64,000 nt of DNA, from assembly GCF_003362755.1 (NCBI RefSeq), contig NZ_QKRA01000001.1, forward strand, positions 434,001-498,000. Reading direction: 5' to 3'. This document shows positions 57,968 to 64,000 of this stretch, one piece after another. Position numbers and translations under genes: made by a program. The DNA comes from Marinomonas piezotolerans. GTDB lineage: Bacteria > Pseudomonadota > Gammaproteobacteria > Pseudomonadales > Marinomonadaceae. The notes under the pieces were generated by a model. It made no database searches, was not told the origin of the DNA, and saw nothing but the letters and a program-made list of their open reading frames with translations. Position 1 is the first letter of the stretch; each line of letters opens with the position of its first letter.

Positions 57968-58397
57968 TAATTGTGACTCTATTAAATGAGTCAGCGAGCC
58001 TTAACTTCATAAGGTATAAAGATTTTTCGGAATACGTCATCAAAATTGAACACGATTTATAGGCTCTTCACATGACCGAATAAATGGTGGTGATAGAGCT
58101 CTTTTCTGTGTTGATGCTTAATGTGTTTCAAATATCTGTCAACGAGAACGGTGCGGATCTTGAAAGCGTATCCAGTCATAAACTATTACACCCATGAATC
58201 GGCTAACTGACCCATGCGGTTTATTATAAAAAATTTAACTTGTCGTTAGAGGTAAGAAAGATCCAAAGTGTCGCTTTGGTAATGGCTTCTCATTCGTTAC
58301 AATTACTTCTTCGAGGCGTTTTGTTGCCTCTTACCCTCTACGGATTTGAATATAACAGTAAAATCTAAGTGCTTCAATTACATAGGAAACCATTCTT
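57968..58397. other. Divergent rne-rluC intergenic region with probable rne leader
   Basis: 430 bases without a gene. In E. coli the rne transcript has a 361-base structured 5' leader through which RNase E represses its own synthesis, and rne is divergent from rluC there too. Small hairpins are visible, CCAAAG/CTTTGG (58263-58279) and GAGGC/GCCTC (58313-58330). I could not fix promoters or prove homology to the E. coli hp2/hp3 elements. Confidence 0.55.
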
Positions 58398-59366
58398 TTG
58401 GCAGTAAGCGAAAATAACCCTCAAAATGAGCGTCCGCAAGTACGATTTGTCACGATTGATGATAGCCATGACGGGCAGCGTATCGATAATTTTCTTATGA
58501 CGTTTCTGAAAGGGGTGCCTAAAGGGAAGATTTACAATCTGCTCCGTAAGGGTGAAATACGGGTCAATAAAAAGCGTACTAAGCCTGATTACAAGTTATC
58601 GGTCGAGGATATTATCCGCATCGCTCCAATCGTGGTAACGCCCACCAGTGATAAGCCAATCGTGTCTGAAGGGCTTAAAGCTGAGATTGAAGCTAGAATT
58701 ATTTTTGAAGATAAGGGCTTGATCGTGGTTAATAAGCCCTCTGGGCTTGCTGTTCATGGTGGCAGCGGACTTAACTTCGGGTTGGTTGAGGTTGTGCGCC
58801 AGATGCGTCCTCAGGAAAAATTCATTGAGCTTGTTCATCGACTTGATAGGGATACCTCTGGGTTGATTATGATTGCTAAGAAACGCAGCGTTTTGCGAGC
58901 CTTGCATGAGTCATTGAGGGAAAAAACAGGCATACAGAAAACCTATCACGCTCTGGTTTTTGGAAGTTGGCCAAAACGTAAGCTTCAAGTGAATGCGCCG
59001 CTACTAAAGAATGAGCTTAAATCTGGAGAGCGTATTGTAAAAGTCCACACCGATGGGAAAGAATCTTTAACACGCTTTAACGTCGTGCGCTTTTTTGATG
59101 AGTTCAGCTTAGTGGAGTGCGAGCCCGTGACTGGTCGAACACACCAGATTCGAGTTCATGCACAGTTTGCAGGCTATCCGATAGTAGGGGACGATAAATA
59201 TGCGCCCAATGAGCTTAATGCAAAAGCCAAAGTGCTAGGTCTAAAGCGGCTATGTTTGCATGCTGCAAAACTTGAATTAGTACACAATGGTGAAAAACTT
59301 GTCTTAGAGGCACCCATAGACAGTGGGTGGAAAGCTGCAATGGAAGGGTTGCCCAAAAAATACTAA
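58398..59366 (+). CDS. rluC: 23S rRNA pseudouridine synthase RluC
   Basis: 322-residue pseudouridine synthase (E. coli 319) modifying 23S rRNA positions 955, 2504 and 2580. N-terminal S4 domain (RIDNFLMTFLKGVPKGKI), catalytic Asp in VHRLDRDTSGL near residue 148, and GRTHQIRVHAQFAGYPIVGD. TTG start, with AGGA about 10 bases upstream. Divergent from rne, as in E. coli and Pseudomonas. Confidence 0.95.
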   Translation: MAVSENNPQNERPQVRFVTIDDSHDGQRIDNFLMTFLKGVPKGKIYNLLRKGEIRVNKKRTKPDYKLSVEDIIRIAPIVVTPTSDKPIVSEGLKAEIEARIIFEDKGLIVVNKPSGLAVHGGSGLNFGLVEVVRQMRPQEKFIELVHRLDRDTSGLIMIAKKRSVLRALHESLREKTGIQKTYHALVFGSWPKRKLQVNAPLLKNELKSGERIVKVHTDGKESLTRFNVVRFFDEFSLVECEPVTGRTHQIRVHAQFAGYPIVGDDKYAPNELNAKAKVLGLKRLCLHAAKLELVHNGEKLVLEAPIDSGWKAAMEGLPKKY

Positions 59367-59392
59367 GTTTGGTTCTTTACCGACCTAGCGAA

Positions 59393-59419
59393 AGAAAAGG
59401 GGCGTTTAGCCCCTTTTCT
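59393..59419. terminator. Bidirectional terminator between rluC and the MaoC gene
   Basis: AGAAAAGGGGC (59393-59403), loop GTTTA, GCCCCTTTTCT (59409-59419). It overlaps the last bases of the MaoC stop codon. Confidence 0.88.
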
Positions 59420-59825
59420 ATGGAATCATTATTAACGCTTCCCCTGTCACGACTTTTTTGCCGTCTACCGTGCATACTGTTTCGATTGTAGCTCTACGGC
59501 GACGTTCATTGAGGTCTTTGACGGTTACAGTTGTCGTTACTTCCGCACCAATAAATACTGGGGCGCGAAATTTAAGACTTTGCTCTAAATAGATACAGCC
59601 TGCTCCTGGTAATTTAGTACCTATGGCGGCTGAGATAAAACCCGCGGCTAACATCCCGTGAGCAATTGGTTTTTCAAAGCTAGTGGTTGCTGCATAGTCT
59701 GCATCAAGGTGGACAGGGTTCGTATCTCCTGTTACACCTGCAAAAGTATGAACATCATCTTCGGTGACAATGTTAGTCGTTTTTTCGGTTAAGCCTACCG
59801 TTAGGTCTTCAAAAGAATAGCTCAC
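59418..59825 (-). CDS. MaoC-family (R)-specific enoyl-CoA hydratase (PhaJ-like)
   Basis: 135 residues from GTG 59825, which follows AAGGA by 7 bases; an ATG 17 codons upstream lacks support. Hot-dog fold with the catalytic motif GDTNPVHLD, in which Asp and His act, and FEKPIAHGMLAAG. PhaJ hydrates trans-2-enoyl-CoA to (R)-3-hydroxyacyl-CoA for polyhydroxyalkanoate or related paths. No pha genes are near, so the substrate is uncertain. Confidence 0.88.
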   Translation of the reverse strand: MSYSFEDLTVGLTEKTTNIVTEDDVHTFAGVTGDTNPVHLDADYAATTSFEKPIAHGMLAAGFISAAIGTKLPGAGCIYLEQSLKFRAPVFIGAEVTTTVTVKDLNERRRRATIETVCTVDGKKVVTGEALIMIP

Positions 59826-59893
59826 GCTTTCATCCTTATTTGTCGATTTTCCCGTATGGTACACTCCAGCGATCATTTTCTTAAGGGGATGGC

Positions 59894-60538
59894 ATGATAA
59901 AGCTGGTAATCTTTGATTGGGATGGGACTCTTTATAACTCTATTGATCGAATATGCGACGCCATGCTTCAAGCTGGTAACTCAGCAGGCGCAGCAACTAA
60001 AACACATGACGATGTTAAAAACATTATTGGTCTTTCGCTAGATATAGCTGTTCGTACGGTTTGGCCAGAAGAGCCCGATGATGTCATTGCAGACATCGTC
60101 GAGCAATACAAAACGTTTTATGTCGCATCAGATCAGACACCTCCACAACAATACGATGGTGTCGCCGAATTTATAGACTGGTTATACGCAAAAGAAATAG
60201 GTATGGCGGTCGCGACAGGTAAATCACGCCGAGGACTTGATCGCGTTATGGCACTGACCAACACAAAACGTTTGTTTCTGACATCGCGATGTGCGGACGA
60301 AACAAGATCTAAACCCGACCCAACGATGATCCAAGAAATTCTCGATGAGCTATCCGTTCAGCCCAGTGAAGCGATCGTTGTGGGTGATACGGAGTACGAT
60401 TTAGATATGGCAGCTCAAGCTGGAGTTAGGTCGATTGGTGTCGACTATGGAGCACATGAGGCGAGTCGATTAAAACGCCACAATCCGTTGGCGATCGTAT
60501 CCAATTTAGTAGATTTAAAAAATCAGTTGCAGTGGTGA
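59894..60538 (+). CDS. HAD-family phosphatase (phosphoglycolate phosphatase-like)
   Basis: 214-residue haloacid-dehalogenase phosphatase. Motif I FDWDGTLYN (Asp8, Asp10), motif II AVATGKS, motif III/IV KPDP and VGDTEYDLDMA. Similar in layout to Gph-like and YjjG-like enzymes; the substrate is not known. AAGGGG precedes the ATG. In Pseudomonas I recall the same gene between rluC and an S49 peptidase. Confidence 0.88.
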   Translation: MIKLVIFDWDGTLYNSIDRICDAMLQAGNSAGAATKTHDDVKNIIGLSLDIAVRTVWPEEPDDVIADIVEQYKTFYVASDQTPPQQYDGVAEFIDWLYAKEIGMAVATGKSRRGLDRVMALTNTKRLFLTSRCADETRSKPDPTMIQEILDELSVQPSEAIVVGDTEYDLDMAAQAGVRSIGVDYGAHEASRLKRHNPLAIVSNLVDLKNQLQW

Positions 60539-60544
60539 CCCTAT

Positions 60545-61552
60545 ATGGCCTGGACAGAAGACGAAGATAAGCAAAAAAGTGACAACGAAGTAGCATCGAC
60601 ATTGAAGCCAAAGGAGAATGACAAGCTTGACAGCCAAGAAAGTGTTATATCTGCCTTAAAAGAAGTGCTGCAAACGCAAACTGTCGAACGCCGTAGGGCA
60701 AGACGATGGAAGATATTTTTTCGGTTTCTCTATCTTTCTATCTTTATGACAATAATAGGTGGCCTTTTTTATTATGATGATTTAGATGAAGATCACACAT
60801 CTAATGCTGTGGCTGTTATACGTATGCAAGGAACGATTGGTGCCTCACAAGAGGTGGACGCGAATGATTATGTATCATTACTAGATGATGTTTACGCAGA
60901 CCCTGCAACACGGGCAGTTATGATCGAAATGAACAGTCCAGGAGGTAGTCCTGTTCATTCGGGTATTTTGCATGATGCTATCACTGCCTACCGCTCAAAG
61001 CGCCCTGATATTCCGGTAGTGGTGGTGGTTGAAGATATGGCTGCATCAGGTGGTTACTATATTGCGTCAGCAGCTGATCAAATAATTGTAGATAAAGCAA
61101 GCTTAGTAGGTTCAATTGGTGTTGTATCCGGTGGTTTTGAGGCAAGTGAGTTAATGGGTAAAATTGGCGTTAAAAGACGCCTTTTTACCGCGGGTGAAAA
61201 TAAAGCTTTCCTAGATCCTTTTTCTCCGATGTCAGATCAAGCTAAGCAAAGTTGGCAAAGCGTATTGGATGAAACGCACCAACAATTTATTGACGCCGTG
61301 AAAGAGGGTAGGGGTAATAGATTAGTAAATGACCCTACTATTTTTTCGGGCATGGTGTTTACGGGGGTACAAGCGATACAATTGGGGTTAGCAGATCACT
61401 TGGGGTATTCGCAGCAGGTACTTAGCACGCGATTCGCTGAACTTAAACCGATCTATTACCAACCCTATCAAGAGCCATGGGATAAGGTAGCTAAGCGCCT
61501 AGGCGTTGAACTGTCCTCAGAGTTACGTAACCAGTTTCTTAATCTCTACTGA
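60545..61552 (+). CDS. S49 family signal-peptide-peptidase-like protease (SppA type)
   Basis: 335 residues. A single transmembrane helix near residues 58-76 (FRFLYLSIFMTIIGGLFYY) anchors a Ser-Lys protease domain. The nucleophile Ser168 is in MAASGGYYIA and the general base Lys220 in GENKAFLDPF; their spacing of 52 equals that of Ser147/Lys199 in B. subtilis SppA. It degrades leftover signal peptides or membrane fragments. The short form contrasts with the duplicated 67-kDa E. coli SppA. Confidence 0.92.
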   Translation: MAWTEDEDKQKSDNEVASTLKPKENDKLDSQESVISALKEVLQTQTVERRRARRWKIFFRFLYLSIFMTIIGGLFYYDDLDEDHTSNAVAVIRMQGTIGASQEVDANDYVSLLDDVYADPATRAVMIEMNSPGGSPVHSGILHDAITAYRSKRPDIPVVVVVEDMAASGGYYIASAADQIIVDKASLVGSIGVVSGGFEASELMGKIGVKRRLFTAGENKAFLDPFSPMSDQAKQSWQSVLDETHQQFIDAVKEGRGNRLVNDPTIFSGMVFTGVQAIQLGLADHLGYSQQVLSTRFAELKPIYYQPYQEPWDKVAKRLGVELSSELRNQFLNLY

Positions 61553-61557
61553 TTGAT

Positions 61558-61596
61558 CGTAGTGCAGAGTATCGGTTGCAAATACTCTGCACTACG
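61558..61596. other. Long perfect hairpin between sppA and maf
   Basis: CGTAGTGCAGAGTAT (61558-61572) pairs with ATACTCTGCACTACG (61582-61596), 15 perfect base pairs around a 9-base loop. No T-run on either strand. Lies between two convergent genes and may act as a factor-independent pause or a processing site. Confidence 0.55.
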
Positions 61597-61606
61597 TAAT
61601 TAGAGG

Positions 61607-62194
61607 TTATGCAAGCGGGTCAAGTCCCGCTCTTCTTAAAAGTTCGCAAGTAGCTATTAAAGGAAGCCCTTCCAAGCTGGTTGGGTCGTCTCCTTCCATT
61701 GCTTTGAATAACGAGACACCGAGGCCTTCGCATTTAAAGCTGCCCGCACAGTCTAGAGGTTGTTCTTTATCTACATACCGCACAATGTCAGCACGCTCAA
61801 GCTGTCTGAATGTTACACAGTATTTTGCCAGTTTATAGCCAGTCGTATTGGTTTCAGTGTTTAGTACGCTAACACCTGTTAGGAATGAGACCGTATTTCC
61901 ACTAAAGCTCATTAGCTGTTCTATAGCTTTATCTTTTGTATGAGGCTTCCCTACAATCTGTCTATTAAATGAAGCACTTTGGTCCGAAGCTATGATAATT
62001 GCCGGGGCTTCAATCTGATCTGCAACGGCGGTTGCTTTGAATAAAGTCATTCGGCGTATATAGTGCTCAATGTCTTCTTCAGGGTATGCAGATTCGTCTA
62101 TGTCTGGCGCTACACATTGAAATGGAATCATAAGCCTTTCTAAGAGTTTTTTACGATACGGGGAGGAGGACGCAAGCACTAATTGAGTCGACAT
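61607..62194 (-). CDS. Maf-family nucleotide pyrophosphatase (YceF type)
   Basis: 195 residues. LVLASSSPYRKKLLERL and ASDQSA are the Maf fold motifs, with YPEEDIEHYIRR and GSFKCEGLG typical of the YceF subgroup that hydrolyses 7-methyl-GTP, a housecleaning activity. E. coli YceF (194 residues) likewise lies next to rluC-side and yceD-rpmF genes. Confidence 0.92.
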   Translation of the reverse strand: MSTQLVLASSSPYRKKLLERLMIPFQCVAPDIDESAYPEEDIEHYIRRMTLFKATAVADQIEAPAIIIASDQSASFNRQIVGKPHTKDKAIEQLMSFSGNTVSFLTGVSVLNTETNTTGYKLAKYCVTFRQLERADIVRYVDKEQPLDCAGSFKCEGLGVSLFKAMEGDDPTSLEGLPLIATCELLRRAGLDPLA

Positions 62195-62290
62195 GACGTG
62201 TTTTTACAGCCTTAATTTACTGGTAGTTAATGAAAAGCGATGCAGAAGTGAAATAATACGTAAAAAAACGCATTTACGCTGCAGTATTCT

Positions 62291-62319
62291 TTGACAACCT
62301 AAGGACTTGGCAATATTAT
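62291..62319 (+). promoter_or_regulatory. Strong sigma-70 promoter of yceD-rpmF-plsX
   Basis: Perfect -35 TTGACA (62291-62296), 17-base spacer, -10 TATTAT (62314-62319). Predicted transcription start falls near 62325-62328, at or just before the yceD ATG. Confidence 0.75.
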
Positions 62320-62327
62320 TCCCCGCC

Positions 62328-62858
62328 ATGTTGAATGACACATTACCCAAATATTTTGACCCTCGTAAAAACGCAGCCCATGAGGTTACGATCGAGGGGC
62401 GTATGCTACTCAGTGTATTTCCGGAGTTGAGCGCTGCTTTGGCGTCAAATGAAGGGGATGCGTTCGTTCATCTAAGCTTTAGAGTGGATGAAGATAGGCG
62501 CTACATTGCGACTGGCTCAATCAAATCGACGGTTCAAGTGGAGTGTCAACGATGCTTAGAACCTACGTCTGTTGAGCTAGAGATAGATTTATCAATTGGA
62601 TTCGTTTATGACGAAGACCACGCGAAAAATTTACCTGGCGACTATGATCCCGTTGTCATGACCGATGGTGAGGTCGTTCTCGCTGATATGGTTGAGCAAG
62701 AGTTGCTTCTTGCTTTACCAATAGTTGCCTATCACCCAGAAAGTGGTTGCAACCCAGTAGCTCTAAAGTATGCATCGTCTACCGATGACGCACCGGATGA
62801 CGAAATTAAACCGAATCCATTTAGTATATTGGCCGATCTCAAGGTCAAGAAAAATTAG
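62328..62858 (+). CDS. yceD: YceD (DUF177) family protein, 23S rRNA accumulation protein
   Basis: 176 residues from ATG 62328; a TTG at 62307 lies upstream of the likely transcription start and is rejected. DUF177 signature VECQRCLEPTSVELE, a later Cys in HPESGC, and the C-terminal KPNPFSILADLK. E. coli YceD affects 23S rRNA accumulation. No ribosome site is visible before the ATG, consistent with a leaderless message. It is the first gene of yceD-rpmF-plsX. Confidence 0.93.
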   Translation: MLNDTLPKYFDPRKNAAHEVTIEGRMLLSVFPELSAALASNEGDAFVHLSFRVDEDRRYIATGSIKSTVQVECQRCLEPTSVELEIDLSIGFVYDEDHAKNLPGDYDPVVMTDGEVVLADMVEQELLLALPIVAYHPESGCNPVALKYASSTDDAPDDEIKPNPFSILADLKVKKN

Positions 62859-62870
62859 GAGCTCCAAAAA

Positions 62871-63050
62871 ATGGCAGTACAAAAAAGTAAAGTGACTCGT
62901 TCACGCCGCGGCCAGCGCCGTTCACATGACGCTTTAACAGGCGCAACTCTATCTGTAGAGCAAACTACTGGCGAACTTCACCGTCGCCACCATGTTTCAG
63001 CAGACGGTTTCTACCGTGGCCGTCAAGTTGTTACACCGAAAGGTGAGTAA
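62871..63050 (+). CDS. rpmF: Ribosomal protein L32
   Basis: 59-residue large-subunit ribosomal protein, with basic [17 protein letters not shown] start. No zinc cysteines, as in other gammaproteobacteria. AGGAG lies upstream of the ATG. Between yceD and plsX as expected. Confidence 0.98.
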   Translation: MAVQKSKVTRSRRGQRRSHDALTGATLSVEQTTGELHRRHHVSADGFYRGRQVVTPKGE

Positions 63051-63064
63051 CTAGATACCCCAAT

Positions 63065-64000
63065 ATGATTAGGGTAGCTATTGACGCTATGGGCGGGGAC
63101 TTAGGTCCCCGCATTGCTTTTCAAGCAGCTCAAAAGATTATCGCCGCCTCCACTGATGTTGAGGTGCTCTTCTATTTCGATTCCGTATCGTTTTCTCCCC
63201 CCAGTGATATCAATTTCGATCGCATATACCTAATACCTTGCTCAGATCATGTGCCCAGCAACGAAACAATAGAGCGCTCGCTTTTCAAACGTCGCGACAC
63301 AAGCATCTATCGCGCCATGTCAGATCATGCAAATGGTCAAGCTGATGTTGTGGTGACTTTCGGTAATACGGCAGCAATGGTCGCACTTGCACGCCATATC
63401 ATCGGCCTTTTGCGCCCAAAATTATACCCAGCACTGATAAGGGAGATGCGTCCAGAACCGTTAAAATGTTTGGTGGATCTGGGGGCCAATGTACATTGCC
63501 CAGCGCCCATGCTAACAGGTTTCGCGCTACTTGGTTCGGCCTATTTAGAGGCTAGATGTAAGGATCGCGCAAACGTGGCTCTGCTTAACGTTGGCTTAGA
63601 GACGAGCAAAGGCAGTTCGGTAATTAAAGATTGCTATCAAATGCTTTCAACGCGTAAGTGGCCTCATTTCACCGGATTTGCCGAGGGATTTGAGTTATTT
63701 GATGGCGGTAAGAACGTAATTGTATGTGATGGCATGGTAGGCAATGCCGTATTAAAAGCATCTGAGGGTTTGTTCGCTTTCCTGCTTGACCAACTGTCCA
63801 AACACTCAATCGATACATCAGCAATACAGAATTTAGTTCGAGCAGAAAGTCGTCATGGAGCTTGTTTGGTGGGTATAAAAGGTAATCTTGTTAAAGGGCA
63901 TGGTCGGTCTGATCTGCCAGCGATGATAGGTGCGATTGAGTATGGTGTAGACGTAGCTCGCACAAATCTGCATAGAAAAATTGAAGAAAAGTTATTACAA
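63065..64000 (+). CDS. plsX: PlsX, phosphate acyltransferase (partial, runs off window end)
   Basis: 312 codons are open to the last base; no stop is reached. PlsX makes acyl-phosphate from acyl-ACP for phospholipid synthesis. DAMGGDLGP at the start, LVDLGANV, and VCDGMVGNAVLKASEG are conserved, but the usual SAGNTGA motif reads TFGNTAA and other core positions differ, so it is a divergent copy. It follows rpmF by 14 bases, the normal order. fabH and fab genes are expected beyond the window. Confidence 0.9.
   Translation, partial: MIRVAIDAMGGDLGPRIAFQAAQKIIAASTDVEVLFYFDSVSFSPPSDINFDRIYLIPCSDHVPSNETIERSLFKRRDTSIYRAMSDHANGQADVVVTFGNTAAMVALARHIIGLLRPKLYPALIREMRPEPLKCLVDLGANVHCPAPMLTGFALLGSAYLEARCKDRANVALLNVGLETSKGSSVIKDCYQMLSTRKWPHFTGFAEGFELFDGGKNVIVCDGMVGNAVLKASEGLFAFLLDQLSKHSIDTSAIQNLVRAESRHGACLVGIKGNLVKGHGRSDLPAMIGAIEYGVDVARTNLHRKIEEKLLQ

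Overview
This 64 kb window is ordinary chromosome from a marine-type gammaproteobacterium. Gene content and order are of the Pseudomonas/Oceanospirillales kind, and the base composition (by eye mid-40s % GC) together with protein details favours an Oceanospirillaceae/Marinomonas-like organism. That genus guess is inference. Nearly all of the DNA codes for conserved core proteins. I see no insertion sequence, prophage, integron, CRISPR array, toxin-antitoxin pair or recognisable defence island. Gene orders quoted for Pseudomonas and E. coli are recalled, not looked up.

Layout. 0-8 kb holds single-gene units: htpG behind a clear sigma-32 heat-shock promoter, a secreted ATP-dependent DNA ligase, a two-cysteine ArsR repressor of the persulfide-sensing type, xthA, gorA and pepD. 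7.5-16 kb holds a membrane PAS protein, a ferredoxin-domain protein, sbcDC and minCDE. 16-26 kb holds a di-heme peroxidase-like lipoprotein, an aldo/keto reductase, a second EF-G, an SH3 protein with a cation/proton antiporter, sodB, a coiled-coil membrane protein and trhP. 26-31 kb holds cysDN for sulfate activation, a GreA/GreB-like orphan and aspS. 31-38 kb holds ruvCAB directly followed by tolQRAB-pal-cpoB. 38.3-38.5 kb holds two identical tRNA-Lys genes. 38.5-46 kb holds nadA, bepA, a TusA-like gene, perM, bcp, dapA, bamC and purC. 46-64 kb holds lolCD (no lolE), a DUF2062 gene, a ComEC-like channel, exbBD-lpxK-ycaR-ptp-murB-murI, rne and rluC divergent, a MaoC hydratase, a HAD phosphatase, an S49 peptidase, maf/yceF, yceD-rpmF and the start of plsX, which is cut by the window end.

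How the genes work together. Envelope maintenance dominates: Tol-Pal, BamC, BepA, Lol, LpxK, MurB, MurI and a second ExbB/ExbD pair. DNA repair (SbcCD, RuvABC, ExoIII), cell division placement (MinCDE), sulfur assimilation (CysDN), redox defence (GorA, SodB, Bcp) and RNA turnover (RNase E) fill most of the rest. Many operons are tightly coupled by ATGA, TAATG or TAGTG overlaps and separated by well-formed terminators.

I found no wholly new multi-gene system. The best leads are departures inside known families: a CysN with what looks like a shrunken APS-kinase tail lacking its P-loop; a ComEC whose metallo-beta-lactamase domain is replaced by a short tail; a divergent PlsX; a probably leaderless yceD transcript; a Lol pair without lolE; loss of kdsB from its usual operon beside a YcaR that has lost its cysteine pairs; and strong palindromes upstream of gorA and dapA.
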